A DNA stretch of 64,000 nt, from positions 6,202,501 through 6,266,500 of the forward strand of contig NC_091975.1 in assembly GCF_036711975.1 (NCBI RefSeq). The letters are read 5' to 3'. Below the pieces are notes generated by a model. The model was not told the DNA's origin and ran no database searches. It saw only the letters and a list, made by a program, of their open reading frames with translations. This document shows, in pieces, positions 47,504-60,379 of this stretch. A program made the position numbers and the translations under genes. Each line of letters opens with the position of its first letter. The stretch's first letter is position 1. Origin of the DNA: Onthophagus taurus. Its lineage: Eukaryota > Arthropoda > Insecta > Coleoptera > Scarabaeidae.

Positions 47504-50500
47504 TTAAAGTTCTAAATACATAATTTGTGTGGCTGAAATTGCGCCACATAAAGCTAAAACACTGGCAACGCTGACAACTGCTGTTGTGGTACCAGAAATG
47601 TTAACAATAGTTCCCATACAAATCGAGAGGATGAATTGTGCCAAAAAAACCATGCTCGAAACGATTGCTACATCGGTTCCTAACCCACGAATTTGATTAA
47701 GAACTTTTTCGTTTCCCTCTGAAGAAAGCTCAAACTAAATAATGAACAAAAAGAGTCAAATAAAAATAAATTTGGGTTTTTTAATCAATCTTACAACTCC
47801 CTTATGATGATAATGTGCTATTAATAAATACGGCATGGTAAATAAAGTTGAATACATTACGCCAGCAGTCCAACTGAAGAGGATTACACTGATTTTATGC
47901 TGTGTCAAGGCCATAAGTAACATTCCGGTCGAGTAAAAAAGTAATCCGCAAACGTAAACTTTTTTAGCTCTGAAAATTAAATTCTTAAACAACAATTTTG
48001 ATGTAAAATAAAAACTAACCCAAATCTATTAATTAATTTTTCGATAATACTCGAATAACAAGCACAAGATAAAGAGTACATAGACATTCCCCAACAACCA
48101 AATCGAACTCCCTCTTCGTAAAGTATTCTTTTTGAACTTCCGGGAAAAGCCTAAAAAGTTACATAAATTTAAAAAAATTAATTTTAAGGGAATTATCTAT
48201 ATCTTATTTTACCTCTAAAAGTTTCAAAAAATGATTTTTAACTCAAAAATTAAAAACTATTGGTGAGAATAATATTAATAAAAATTGTTTATAATGAATC
48301 ATATAAACATATTCCAAAAACTATTTAATTCCAATTGTTTCACATTTATAGTTATGATCTATAAAATCCCGAAATCTCCAAATTGACGTTTTTTGAATTT
48401 CTTTTTATAACTTGAAAATTAAAAATAGTGGAAGAAAATTTTGCGGATGAAAATTGTTTGTAATTAATCAATAAAAAGGTTTTCTTAAGTGGTTGTAACC
48501 CATTTGTGAGTATTACCAACCTGGCGGATTCAAAATCCCAAACATTTGAAATTTGAGGAATTTTATAATAAAATGGGTTTTAACTCAAAAATTAAAAAGT
48601 ATGGGTGAGAATAATATTAATAAAAATTGTTTATAATGAATCATATAAACATAATCCAAAAACTATTTAACTCCAATTGTTTCACATTTATAGTTATGAT
48701 CTATAAAATCCCGAAATCTCCAAATTGACGTTTTTCGAATTTCTTTTTATAACTTGAAAATTAAAAATAGTGGAAGAAAATTTTGAGGGTGAAATGTGTT
48801 TGTAATTAATCAATAAAAAGGTTTCTTTAAGCGGTTGTAACCCATCTGTGACTATTACCAACCTGGCGGATTCAAAATCCCAAACATTTTAAATTTGAGG
48901 CATTTCATAACAAGATGGGTATTAACTCAAAAATTAAAAAGTATGGATGAGAATAATATTAATAAAAATTGTTTATAATGAATCATATAAACATAATCCA
49001 AAAACTATTTAATTCTAATTGTTTCATATTTGTAGTTATAATCCATAAAATTCCAAAATCTCTAAATTGACGTTTTTGGTAATTTTTTTTTACAACTTGA
49101 AAATTAAAAATGGTAGAAGAAAATTTTGCGGCTAAAAATTGTTTGTAATTAATCAATAAAAAGGTTTCTTTAAGCGGTTGTAACCCATCTGTGACTATTA
49201 CCAACCTGGCGGATTCAAAATCCCAAACATTTCATAACAAAATGGGTTTTAACTCAAAAATTAAAAAGTATGAGTGAGAATAATATTAATAAAAATTGTT
49301 TATAATGAATCATATAAACATAATCCAAAAACTGTTTAACTCCAATTGTTTTAGATTTGTAGTTATAAACCATAAAATTCCAAAATCTCCAAATTGACGT
49401 TTTTGGAATTTCTCTTTATAACTTGAAAATTAAAAATAGTGGAAGAAAATTTTGAGGGTGAAATGTGTTTGTAATTAATCAATAAAAAGGTTTCCTTAAG
49501 CGGTTGTAACCCATTTGTGACTATTACCAACCTGGTGGATTCAAAATCCCAAACATTTTAAATTTGAGGAATTTTATAATAAAATGGGTTTTAACTCAAA
49601 AATTAAAAAGTATGGGTGAGAATAATATTAATAAAAATTGTTTATAATGAATCATACAAACATAATCCAAAAACTATTTAACTCCAATTGTTTCACATTT
49701 GTAGTTATAAACCATAAAATTCCAAAATCTCCAAATTGACGTTTTTGGATTTTTTTTTATAACTTGAAAATTAAAAATGGTAGAAGAAAATTTTGCGGGT
49801 AAAAATTGTTTGTAATTAATCAATTAACAAGTTTCCATAAGCGGTTATTACCCAACTGTGACTATTACCAACTTGGCGGATTCAAAATCCCAAACATTTT
49901 AAATTTGAGGCATTTCGTAACAAAATGGGGTTTAACTCAAAAATTAAAAAGTATGGGTGAGAATAATATTAATAAAAATTGTTTATAATGAATCATATAA
50001 ACATAATCCAAAAACTATTTAATTCCAATTAGTTCACATTTGTAGTTATAATCCATAAAATCCCAAAATCTCCAAATTGACGTTTTTGGAAATTTTTTTT
50101 ATAACTTGAAAATTAAAAATGGTAGAAGAAAATTTTGCGGGTAAAAATTGTTTGTAATTAATCAGTAAACAAGTTTCCATAAGCGGTTATTACCCAACTG
50201 CGACTATTACCAACCTGGCGGATTCAAAATCCCAAACATTTCAAATTTGAGGCATTTCATAACAAGATGGGTTTTAACTCAAAAATTAAAAAGTATGGGT
50301 GAGAATAATATTAATAAAAATTGTTTATAATGAATCATATAAACATAATCCAAAAACTATTTAACTCCAATTGTTTTACATTTGTAGTTATAAACCATAA
50401 AATTCCAAAATCTCCAAATTGACGTTTTTGGATTTTTTTTTATAACTTGAAAATTAAAAATGGTAGAAGAAAATTTTGCGGGTAAAAATTGTTTGTAATT

Positions 50501-53500
50501 AATCAATTAACAAGTTTCCATAAGCGGTTATTATCCAACTGTGACTATTACCAACCTGGCGGATTCAAAATCCCAAACATTTCAAATTTGAGGCATTTCA
50601 TAATAAAATGGGTTTTAACTCAAAAATTAAAAAGTATGGGTGAGAATAATATTAATAAAAATTGTTTATAATGAATCATATAAACATAATCCAAAAACTA
50701 TTTAACTCCAATTGTTTTACATTTGTAGTTATAAACCATAAAATTCCAAAATCTCCAAATTGACGTTTTTGGATTTTTTTTTATAACTTGAAAATTAAAA
50801 ATGGTAGAAGAAAATTTTGCGGGTAAAAATTGTTTGTAATTAATCAATTAACAAGTTTCCATAAGCGGTTATTACCCAACTGTGACTATTACCAACTTGG
50901 CGGATTCAAAATCCCAAACATTTTAAATTTGAGGCATTTCGTAACAAAATGGGGTTTAACTCAAAAATTAAAAAGTATGGGTGAGAATAATATTAATAAA
51001 AATTGTTTATAATGAATCATATAAACATAATCCAAAAACTATTTAAGTCCAATTGTTTTAGATTTGTAGTTATAAACCATAAAATTCCAAAATCTCCAAA
51101 TTGACGTTTTTGGAATTTCTTTTTATAACTTGAAAATTAAAAATAGTGGAAGAAAATTTTGAGGGTGAAATGTGTTTGTAATTAATCAATAAAAAGGTTT
51201 CCTTAAGCGGTTATAACCCATTTGTGACTATTACCAACCTGGCGGATTCAAAATCCCAAACATTTTAAATTTGAGGCATTTCGTAACAAAATGGGTTTTA
51301 ACTCAAAAATTAAAAAGTATGGGTGAGAATAATATTAATAAAAATTGTTTATAATGAATCATATAAACATAATCCAAAAACTATTTAAGTCCAATTGTTT
51401 TAGATTTGTAGTTATAAACCATAAAATTCCAAAATCTCCAAATTGACGTTTTTGGAATTTCTTTTTATAACTTGAAAATTAAAAATAGTGGAAGAAAATT
51501 TTGAGGGTGAAATGTGTTTGTAATTAATCAATAAAAAGGTTTCCTTAAGCGGTTGTAACCCATTTGTGAGTGTTACCAACCTGGCGGATTCAAAATCCCA
51601 AACATTTCATAACAAAATGGGTTTTAACTCAAAAATTAAAAAGTATGGGTGAGAATAATATTAATAAAAATTGTTTATAATGAATCATATAAACATATTC
51701 CAAAAACTATTGAATTCCAATTATTTCACATTTGTAGTTATAATCCATAAAATCCCAAAATCTCCAAATTGACGTTTTTGGAAATTTTTTTTATAACTTG
51801 AAAATTAAAAATGGTAGAAGAAAATTTTGCGGGTAAAAATTGTTTGTAATTAATCAATAAACAAGTTTTCATAAGCGGTTATTATCTAACTGTGACTATT
51901 ACCAACCTGGCGGATTCAAAATCCCAAACATTTCAAATTTGAGGCATTTCATAACAAGATGGGTTTTAACTCAAAAATTAAAAAGTATGGGTGAGAATAA
52001 TATTAATAAAAATTGTTTATAATGAATCACAAAACCATAATCAATAAATGATTTCGTTACAACTATTTCGTATTTTTAGATATAAGCCATTAATAACAAA
52101 AATAACAATTAATAACAAACAAACAACAAACCTATCGTCTATTTTGATGTAGTATTAAACAAAATAGTTGCAAAAATATCAAACTTACCATTGGATCTCC
52201 TTTAAAAACGGCTTCACCAACAAAATCAGTAAAATATAAAGAATAACAAACATGAGCCATCCAACAAAATAAATTGGTGACGCATAAAATTTTTAATGAA
52301 TTTGGCATAATAAATATGCTTCTTAAATAAATGATAAATGAAGCACCCGGAGGTGGAGCTAAACTAGATTTACGTCGATCATTCTGGTTTGGTTCTTCCT
52401 AAAAATAATTAAATAAAATAATTTTTTTTTAAATTGTTTTATGTACTTGTAATGTTCCATAAGTATTTTGTACTTGAAGCTCTTGAAACTCGATACTCTC
52501 ACCGAGTTCATTATCGGTTTTGAATTTTTGTACGTCTTCCTGCATCTCGTCGTAAAATTCGAGGAGATTCAACGGGATTTCTTTGAAACTTGTCACCGTA
52601 TAAGCGACGCACACCAAAAATATACCTGTTATTAAAGTAAAAACTGCTTTTACGTGTCCTCCAAGTAATATTCCAAGTTTAGTCGCATCCCAATTAATTC
52701 CACCCAAAGCGTAACCAAAAAATCCACCTAAACCTGCCATTATAGTGAATGTACTTAATCCTCTTGCGTGATCACCTAAATTAATAAATCAAATGATTTA
52801 TTTAATAATTTTATTTGTTTTACCTGGGATTGTAACATCTAAGAGATAAGCTCTTGACGGACTTTGACAAGCATCGGCATCGAAATCGAGAAGAACCGTT
52901 CCTAACACTGTAAAAAATATCCCCCATGGGTGTGAATTATTATAAACGTACGCATTATTTAAGGTTTGATTAAAAGAATTCGATGAAGCTGACGTTCTAT
53001 GAGATAAAATCGTATTTTTTTGAATTATTTCAATATCTGGTGGTTTTGAATCACCAAAACTGTATCCCATATTTTCACCATTAGGAACAAGAAGTAATCC
53101 TTTAAAAAAAATTATTAATTAAATATTTTAGAAACATGATACACCACCTAATAAAACCCCAATAGACATAGCAATTATAAACGGTCTTCTTCTGCCGAGT
53201 TTCAACGAACATCGGTCACTTAAAGAACCGAGAATTGGGGTGACGAAGAAACCAATTAACGGAGACAAAGCCCAAACTAATGTCATGTGTTTGTGTTCAA
53301 CGCCGATCTTTAATAATGTCGGTGACACGAATGCTGTTTCAGCAGCATAAGAAAATTCAATTCCCATAACTGCAGCTGAAATTCTTATTAATTCTTTGCG
53401 AGATTTTGAACTAAAATATTAAAGAGATTTTTTTTCTAGTTAAAGATTTATAACAAAAATTTTACCGATAAATATGCGAATAATCTTCATTTTGATCTTC

Positions 53501-53644
53501 ACTTTCTTGATTCTTTCTTTTTAATCTTTCTTTAACGTTAAACCCACCGTCTTGTTGAAATTCTTGCCATTTCTCTTTAAATTCATCTTTAAATCGATGA
53601 AACCGTCCCAAACAACCCTCGTATTCATACAATTTTTCAGCCAT
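47504..53644 (-). CDS. SLC45-type proton/sugar symporter (MFS), eight exons
   Basis: Exons: 53466-53644, 53148-53410, 52824-53099, 52447-52775, 52189-52398, 48020-48150, 47795-47969 and 47504-47734. All phases agree and give 597 residues. A soluble acidic N-terminus (MAEKLYEYEGCLGRF) precedes about twelve hydrophobic segments. SLC45 signatures are ISAAVMGIEFSYAAETAFVS, then LSPLIGFFVTPILGSLSDRC and LGRRRPFI (the MFS G-x-x-x-D-R-x-GRRRP loop). DFDADACQSPSRAYLLDV and FCWMAHVCYSLYFTDFVGE further support the family. A hydrophilic loop of about 100 residues follows TM6. Expected role: proton-coupled sugar uptake at a membrane (the SLC45A1/Slc45-1 group). The 4.0-kb intron between exons 5 and 6 is almost entirely Sat4; the other introns are 47-90 nt. 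Confidence 0.93.
48195..52110. repeat. Sat4: dimeric satellite inside an SLC45 intron, 341-342-bp period
   Basis: About eleven dimers. The landmark ACTCAAAAATTAAAAAGTAT repeats every 341-342 bp (48241, 48583 and on). The two half-units are related: one with AATAAAAATTGTTTATAATGAA, the other with TAAAAATTGTTTGTAATTAATC. Shared blocks include TCTCCAAATTGACGTTTTT and ACCAACCTGGCGGATTCAAA. The monomer resembles Sat1 (AACTCAAAAATTAAA ... AATTGTTTATTATGAA). Repeating 60-codon frames are not genes. Confidence 0.94.
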
Positions 53645-54214
53645 AATTTAAAAATTTCTTTACATTATTTTCTAAACTGTTTATTTAGGGCACAAAAAAC
53701 ACTTGTTGGAACGACGTCTTGGTTGATACTAGCGCAGGAGAATCCCTGTCGAGGACATAGTGTCCTGCGCAATTTCCGCCCTTAACGGAAACTCTTGTAC
53801 AAATTAAACTCGGGGGAGAAACACAGATTTGAGCTTAAATAAATTAAAGGAAAAAGGGAAAGAAGTAATAAAGGTTTAAAAATAAGATTTTTTTTTCTTA
53901 TTATTGTTTTTTTTTCTTTATTTTGTGGGGTGTGTTTAATTTTAAACCTAAACATTGCGAACCCAGTTGCTTTTAAACTCCACGCGACCCTGTTAATCCT
54001 CTTACGTTTTGTGTGGCTTCGCTATTTTCTGAAAGAGACTCGTTCGTGTAAAAATTAGATAAAAATATACGTCGAAAAGAACCTCTTTACGTCAAACATT
54101 TTTTATTATCATTACTTAAATAAATAAACATTATTTAAAAGGCTGAGTGAAAACTCATTTACATAAATTAACATAGAAATTTGAGAAAATAACTCGACAT
54201 AACTTTTAAGAATC
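53645..54214 (-). promoter_or_regulatory. SLC45 5' region
   Basis: The 5' flank of the transporter. A GC-richer patch at 53690-53800 (GACGTCTTGGTTGATACTAG, GAGAATCCCTGTCGAGGACA) may be leader or core promoter. No TATA element at a fixed distance is apparent. The distal part is AT-rich. Confidence 0.35.
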
Positions 54215-57200
54215 AAATTTTAGCTTTTTAAAATTCTCTATAAAATAAAGTAGTAATCCTGGAAGCTTATAATTTGGTACGATTTATCTTCAAACATTCC
54301 TCTATAACCTTAAAAAAATTTAATCCTTAATTCCAAACCGTTTAGGAGAAAATAATTTTTTTCTTTAACCTCATTTTCTAGAAACGTCAAATTAAATCAA
54401 CGATTTTAAAGTTCTATATAAAATTAAATAACCATTCTGGAACGTTATAATTTGGTGTAAGCTAACCTCAAACGTTCCTTTATTACCTCAAAAAAAATCA
54501 ATTCTTAATTCAAAACGGTTTTGGAGAAAACAATTTTTTTCTTTAACCTCATTTTCTAGAAACGTCAAATTAAATCAACGACTTTAAAGTTCTATATAAA
54601 ATTAAATAACCATTCTGGAAATTTATAATTTGGTGTAACCTAACCTCAAAAAGTTTCAATTCTTAATTCCAAACCGTTTAGGAGAAATCAATTTTTTTCT
54701 TTAACCTCATTTTCTAGAAACGTCAAATTAAATCAGCGATTTTAAAGTTCTATATAAAATTAAGTAACCAATCTGGAACGTTATAATTTGGTGTAAGCTA
54801 ACCTCAAATGTTCCTTTATTACCTCAAAAAAAATCAATTCTTAATTCCAAACCGTTTAGGAGAAATCAATTTTTTTCTTTAACCTCATTTTCTAGAAACG
54901 TCAAATTCAATCAGCGATTTTAAAGTTCTACATAAAATTAAATAGCCATTCTGGAACGTTATAATTTGGTGTAAGCTAACCTCAAACGTTCCTTTATTAC
55001 CTCAAAAAAATTCAATCCTTAATTCCAAACCGTTTAGGAGAAAACAATTTTTTTCTTTAACCTCATTTTCTAGAAACGTCAAATTAAATCAACGATTTTA
55101 AAGTTCTATATAAAATTAAATAACCATTCTGGAAATTTATAATTTGGTGTAACCTAACCTCAAACGTTCCTTTATAACCTCAAAAAGTTTCAATTCTTAA
55201 TTCCAAACCGTTTAGGAGAAAACAATTTTTTTCTTTAACCTCATTTTCTAGAAACGTCAAATTAAATCAGCGATTTTAAAGTTCTATATAAAATTAAATA
55301 ACCATTCTGGAACGTTATAATTTGGTGTAAGCTAACCTCAAACGTTCCTTTATAACCTCAAAAAATTTCAATCCTTAATTCCAAACCGTTTAGGAGAAAA
55401 CAATTTTTTTCTTTAACCTCATTTTCTAGAAACGTCAAATTAAATCAGCGATTTTCAAGTTCTACATAAAATTAAATAGCCATTCTGGAACGTTATAATT
55501 GGGTGTAAGCTAACCTCAAACGTTCCTTTATTACCTCAAAAAAATTCAATCCTTAATTCCAAACCGTTTAGGAGAAAACAATTTTTTTCTTTAACCTCAT
55601 TTTCTAGAAACGTCAAATTAAATCAGTGATTTTAAAGTTCTATATAAAATTAAATAACCATTCTGGAACGTTATAATTTGGTGTAAGCTAACCTCAAACG
55701 TTCCTTTATTACCTCAAAAAAAATCAATCCTTAATTCCAAACCGTTTAGAAGAAAACAATTTTTTTCTTTAACCTCATTTTCTAGAAACGTCAAATTAAA
55801 TCAGCGATTTTAAAGTTCTATATAAAATTAAATAACCATTCTGGAACGTTATAATTTGGTGTAAGCTAACCTCAAACGTTCCTTTATTACCTCAAAAAAA
55901 ATCAATCCTTAATTCCAAACCGTTTAGAAGAAAACAATTTTTTTCTTTAACCTCATTTTCTAGAAACGTCAAATTAAATCAGCGATTTTAAAGTTCTATA
56001 TAAAATTAAATAACCATTCTGGAACGTTATAATTTGGTGTAAGCTAACCTCAAACGTTCCTTTATTACCTCAAAAAAAATCAATTCTTAATTCCAAACCG
56101 TTCTGGAGAAAACAATTTTTTTCTTTAACCTCATTTTCTAGAAACGTCAAATTAAATTAGCGATTTTAAAGTTCTATATAAAATTAAATAACCATTCTGG
56201 AACGTTATAATTTGGTGTAAGCTAACCTCAAACGTTCCTTTATAACCTCAAAAAATTTCAATCCTTAATTCCAAACCGTTTAGGAGAAAACAATTTTTTT
56301 CTTTAACCTCATTTTCTAGAAACGTCAAATTAAATCAGCGATTTTAAAGTTCTATATAAAATTAAATAACCATTCTGGAAATTTATAATTTGGTGTAACC
56401 TAACCTCAAACGTTCCTTTATAACCTCAAAAAATTCCAATTCTTAATTCCAAACCGTTTTGGAGAAAACAATTTTTTTCTTTAACCTCATTTTCTAGAAA
56501 CGTCAAATTAAATCAGCGATTTTAAAGTTCTATATAAAATTAAATAACCATTCTGGAACGTTATAATTTGGTGTAAGCTAACCTCAAACGTTCCTTTATT
56601 ACCTCAAAAAAAATCAATTCTTAATTCCAAACCGTTTAGGAGAAATCAATTTTTTTCTTTAACCTCATTTTCTAGAAACGTCAAATTAAATCAGCGATTT
56701 TAAAGTTCTACATAAAATTAAATAGCCATTCTGGAACGTTATAATTTGGTGTAAGCTAACCTCAAACATTCTTTTATTACCTCAAAAAAAATCAATTCTT
56801 AATTCCAAACCGTTTTGGAGAAAACAATTTTTTTCTTTAACCTCATTTTTTAGAAACGTCAAATTAAATCAGCGATTTTAAAGTTCTATATAAAATTAAA
56901 TAACCATTCTGGAACGTTATAATTTGGTGTAAGCTAACCTCAAACGTTCTTTTATTACCTCAAAAAAAATCAATTCTTAATTCCAAACCGTTCTGGAGAA
57001 AACAATTTTTTTCTTTAACCTCATTTTCTAGAAACGTCAAATTAAATCAGCGATTTTAAAGTTCTATATAAAATGAAATAACCATTCTGGAAATTTATAA
57101 TTTGGTGTAACCTAACCTCAAACGTTCCTTTATAACCTCAAAAAGTTTCAATTCTTAATTCCAAACCGTTTAGGAGAAATCAATTTTTTTCTTTAACCTC

Positions 57201-57395
57201 ATTTTCTAGAAACGTCAAATTAAATCAGCGATTTTCAAGTTCTACATAAAATTAAATAGCCATTCTGGAAATTTATAATTTGTTGTAACCTAACCTCAAA
57301 CGTTCCTTTATAACCTCAAAAAATTTCAATTCTTAATTCCAAACCGTTTTGGAGAAAACAATTTTTTTCTTTAACCTCATTGTTTAGAAACATCA
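54215..57395. repeat. Sat5: 178-bp satellite
   Basis: Tandem monomers of about 178 bp (the CTGG anchor is followed at 54441, 54619, 54777 and 54955; one monomer is 20 bp short). Landmarks: AACGTTATAATTTGGTGTAA, CTAACCTCAAACGTTCC, AATTCCAAACCGTTTAGGAG, TTTAACCTCATTTTCTAG and AAATTAAATCAGCGATTTT. The first monomers at the left edge are diverged. Confidence 0.94.
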
Positions 57396-57699
57396 AACTA
57401 AATAGGGGATTTTTAAAATTACAAAATGAGTTAAATGCTTTGGAGTTAAGTTGCTTTTGGGTTTGGATGCTTTAGGGTTGAGTTAACTTTCTTGATGGTT
57501 GGGTTGCTTCCGGTTGGTTTGACTTGTCGTTTAGTTAGGTTGCTTTGTGGATGGGTCCGAGTTGGGTTTCTTTCTGGGTTAGGTTTACTTGCTTTGGAGT
57601 TGATTGACTTGCTTTAAAGTTGGGTTACATTGTGGTTGAATTACTTTCGGGTTACGATACTTTGAGATTTGGGCAAATAATTCTTTTCTTTAACCTCAC
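57396..57699. repeat. G/T-rich degenerate minisatellite interrupting Sat5
   Basis: A strand-asymmetric stretch built of variants of TTGGGTTGCTTT and GACTTGCTTT spaced about 15-30 bp apart (for example GTTGGGTTGCTTCCGGTTGG, TTAGGTTGCTTTGTGGATGG). A short piece recurs at 58627-58670. Confidence 0.7.
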
Positions 57700-58612
57700 T
57701 TTTAAGAAATGTTAAATTTAATACGTGATTTTTAAAATTCTGTGTAAAATAAAGTAGTAATCCTGGAAGCTTATAATTTGGTACGATTTATCTTCAAACT
57801 TTCCTTTATAACCGTAAAAAAATTCAATCCTTAATTCCAAACCGTTTAGGAGAAAACAATTTTTTTTTTAACCTCATTTTCTAGAAACGTCAAGTTAAAT
57901 CAGCGATTTTAAAGTTCTATATAAAATTAAATAACCATTCTGGAACGTTATAATTTGGTGTAAGCTAACCTCAAACGTTCTTTTATTACCTCAAAAAAAT
58001 CAATTCTTAATTCCAAACCGTTTTGGAGAAAACAATTTTTTTCTTTAACCTCATTTTCTAGAAACGTCAAATTAAATCAGCGATTTTAAAGTTCTATATA
58101 AAATTAAATAACCATTCTGGAACGTTATAATTTGGTGTAAGCTAACCTCAAACGTTCCTTTATTACCTCAAAAAAATTCAATCCTTAATTCCAAACCGTT
58201 TAGGAGAAATCAATTTTTTTCTTTAACCTCATTTTCTAGAAACGTCAAATTAAATCAGCGATTTTAAAGTTCTATATAAAATTAAATAACCATTCTGGAA
58301 CGTTATAATTTGGTGTAAGCTAACCTCAAACGTTCTTTTATTACCTCAAAAAAAATCAATTCTTAATTCCAAACCGTTCTGGAGAAAACAACTTTTTTCT
58401 TTAACCTCATTTTCTAGAAACGTCAAATTAAATCAGCGATTTTAAAGTTCTATATAAAATTAAATAACCATTCTGGAACGTTATAATTTGGTGTAAGCTA
58501 ACCTCAAACGTTCCTTTATTACCTCAAAAAAATTCAATCCTTAATTCCAAACCGTTTTGGAGAAAACAATTTTTTTCTTCAACCTCATTGTCTAGAAATT
58601 AAATCAAATAGG
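57700..58612. repeat. Sat5, distal block
   Basis: The same 178-bp monomers resume, starting with a diverged edge monomer (GTAATCCTGGAAGCTTATAA) like the one at 54250, which suggests duplication of the array edge. Confidence 0.92.
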
Positions 58613-60379
58613 TGATTTTTAAAATTACTAAATGAGTTGGGTTGCTTCCGGGTTGGTTTGACTTGCCGAAGTTTATAATTAGACACAATCTAATCATTCA
58701 TTGTAAAAGAATCAATTATTTCTATTATCAAACATATTAATACAAAAATAAGTCAATATCACGTTTTAATTTCCTTTATTTTATTTTTTTTAAAGATTAG
58801 GTTTCAATTATACTTTAATTATTTTTAAGATATTTTTTGATTGCATTGATATAGTTTTAATAACATTGTGGCATTGTCACTTATCATAGACATTATCTAA
58901 AAATGAACTGTAAAGGGCTTTTGTGTTATTTAAAAATTTGTTTGGCTACCGCTAAAATTATGTATTGTTGTGTAAATTACAAATCAAAAAAAGGAGTTGT
59001 TGAAGTGGTGATTAATTAATTCCTATTGTAATTTTTTGTTTCCTATAAACACCACTTAAAAATTTTATTTATCCAAGCTATCGATACAATTTTTAGGTAC
59101 GATTGAAAATGATGATATAATTTTTGGCTTGTAATCATTTTTTTTGAACTTAATTAATTTTAATTTTATTTTTCATCGTTATATTGAGATAACGATTTAT
59201 AAATAGCTTAGGAATAATAGAGATTTAAATCTTGAGACCAAAAATACAGCGCAATTTAGGTTTGTACTTTTAAATGAACGGCTTGAAAACAAAAATAAAC
59301 TACTTCAACATCGTCGGACAATAGAATCATTATCCGATAACAAAATTCCTGAATTTCAGTTGATTCATGTCTTGTTATAGCAAGACGTTACTTTTTATTA
59401 CAGCCTATAAATAACTAATCACGATATTCGATTTCTGATCAGCGAACGACTTTAGATAACGTTCAATTTATTTTTAGAAAAAAGAATTTTTTCGATGTTT
59501 TCATATAAACGTTTATGTCCTTGTAAAAGAGATTGGTTGAATGAGACAATTCGTTCGAGGAAAGCCCTTTTATATTGGTATTTGTTGGAAGTTTCTAAAG
59601 CTCAATTGATTTTCTCTTTATTCTTGTTAGGGCAAGAAATGTATTGTGTTGTAACAAAAAAATTAGAATTGAATTGTGTTTTTTGAATGAAATAGATATA
59701 CATCAAAAATCGTTTAAAACCCAATCGATTTCCTTTTCGACACCTAATAAATTAACCATAAAATGACAATGTTTTCTTTTATCTCCGTTTTGATTGATAT
59801 ATCGATGCTTTGATTAAGCCGTTTAATCACGTTTAATCCTTTCGGCTTCAGATTTAATCCTGGGTTAACATTTTTGAAAGATTTTAGTTCATTTGATTTA
59901 GGTATCTGATTTTTTTTAATCTAATTTAATCGATTATTTGGATCGTACCGGTTTAAATTGGCTTTGTACCGGATTAATTGAATCAGTCGGTGCGTTATCT
60001 TCAAGTTGGTTCGATTTATGTTGTGCAATTTTATTTTGATATGGTGTAAAGAAACGAAATAAAAAGTGATTGAGAAACGTTTTTTCTTTTCTAATTGATG
60101 CGTCGAATTAAAATGAAAATTTTATGAAAACTTATTGGTATTCGATGAGGTTTTCGTCGCGATGAGGTTGACCCAACACAAGTACGCGACCTCGACGTTT
60201 CAATGAGGTGTTTGCTTCTTACCGTCCGTTTGAATTCGATGTCAAGATCGTTTGAAACCGGACCAACTTGACCAGGATTAAATATCGGATTATAGTTCAA
60301 AAGAAAAATCATTTTTTTTCATTTCTTCTTAAAAAATTCATAATATAAGAATAGGGTGAAAAAATTGGGAGCTTATAAT
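58613..60379. other. Single-copy island between Sat5 and Sat6
   Basis: AT-rich unique sequence of about 1.7 kb with no protein I can identify. It contains the core promoter candidate at 59406-59441 followed by an ORF of 63 codons (59495-59686), and a GC-richer patch at 60110-60260. It could hold a small gene or ncRNA. Confidence 0.35.
59406..59441 (+). promoter_or_regulatory. Candidate TATA/initiator core promoter
   Basis: TATAAATA at 59406-59413 with an initiator-like GATCAGCG (A at 59441) 35 nt downstream, slightly longer than the usual 30-32 nt. A possible ATG-led frame starts at 59495. Confidence 0.3.

Noticed and set aside
49806..51012. Recurring 60-codon frames in Sat4
   Set aside because: Satellite sequence within an intron; no ATG context, no motif, not kept in all units.
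48150..52188. Search for TIRs around Sat4
   Set aside because: Both edges were read for inverted ends like those of Sat1; none were found, so no transposon is called there.
59495..59686. 63-codon plus-strand ORF as a confident gene
   Set aside because: It has no domain and only weak promoter support, so it is kept as an observation, not a CDS.
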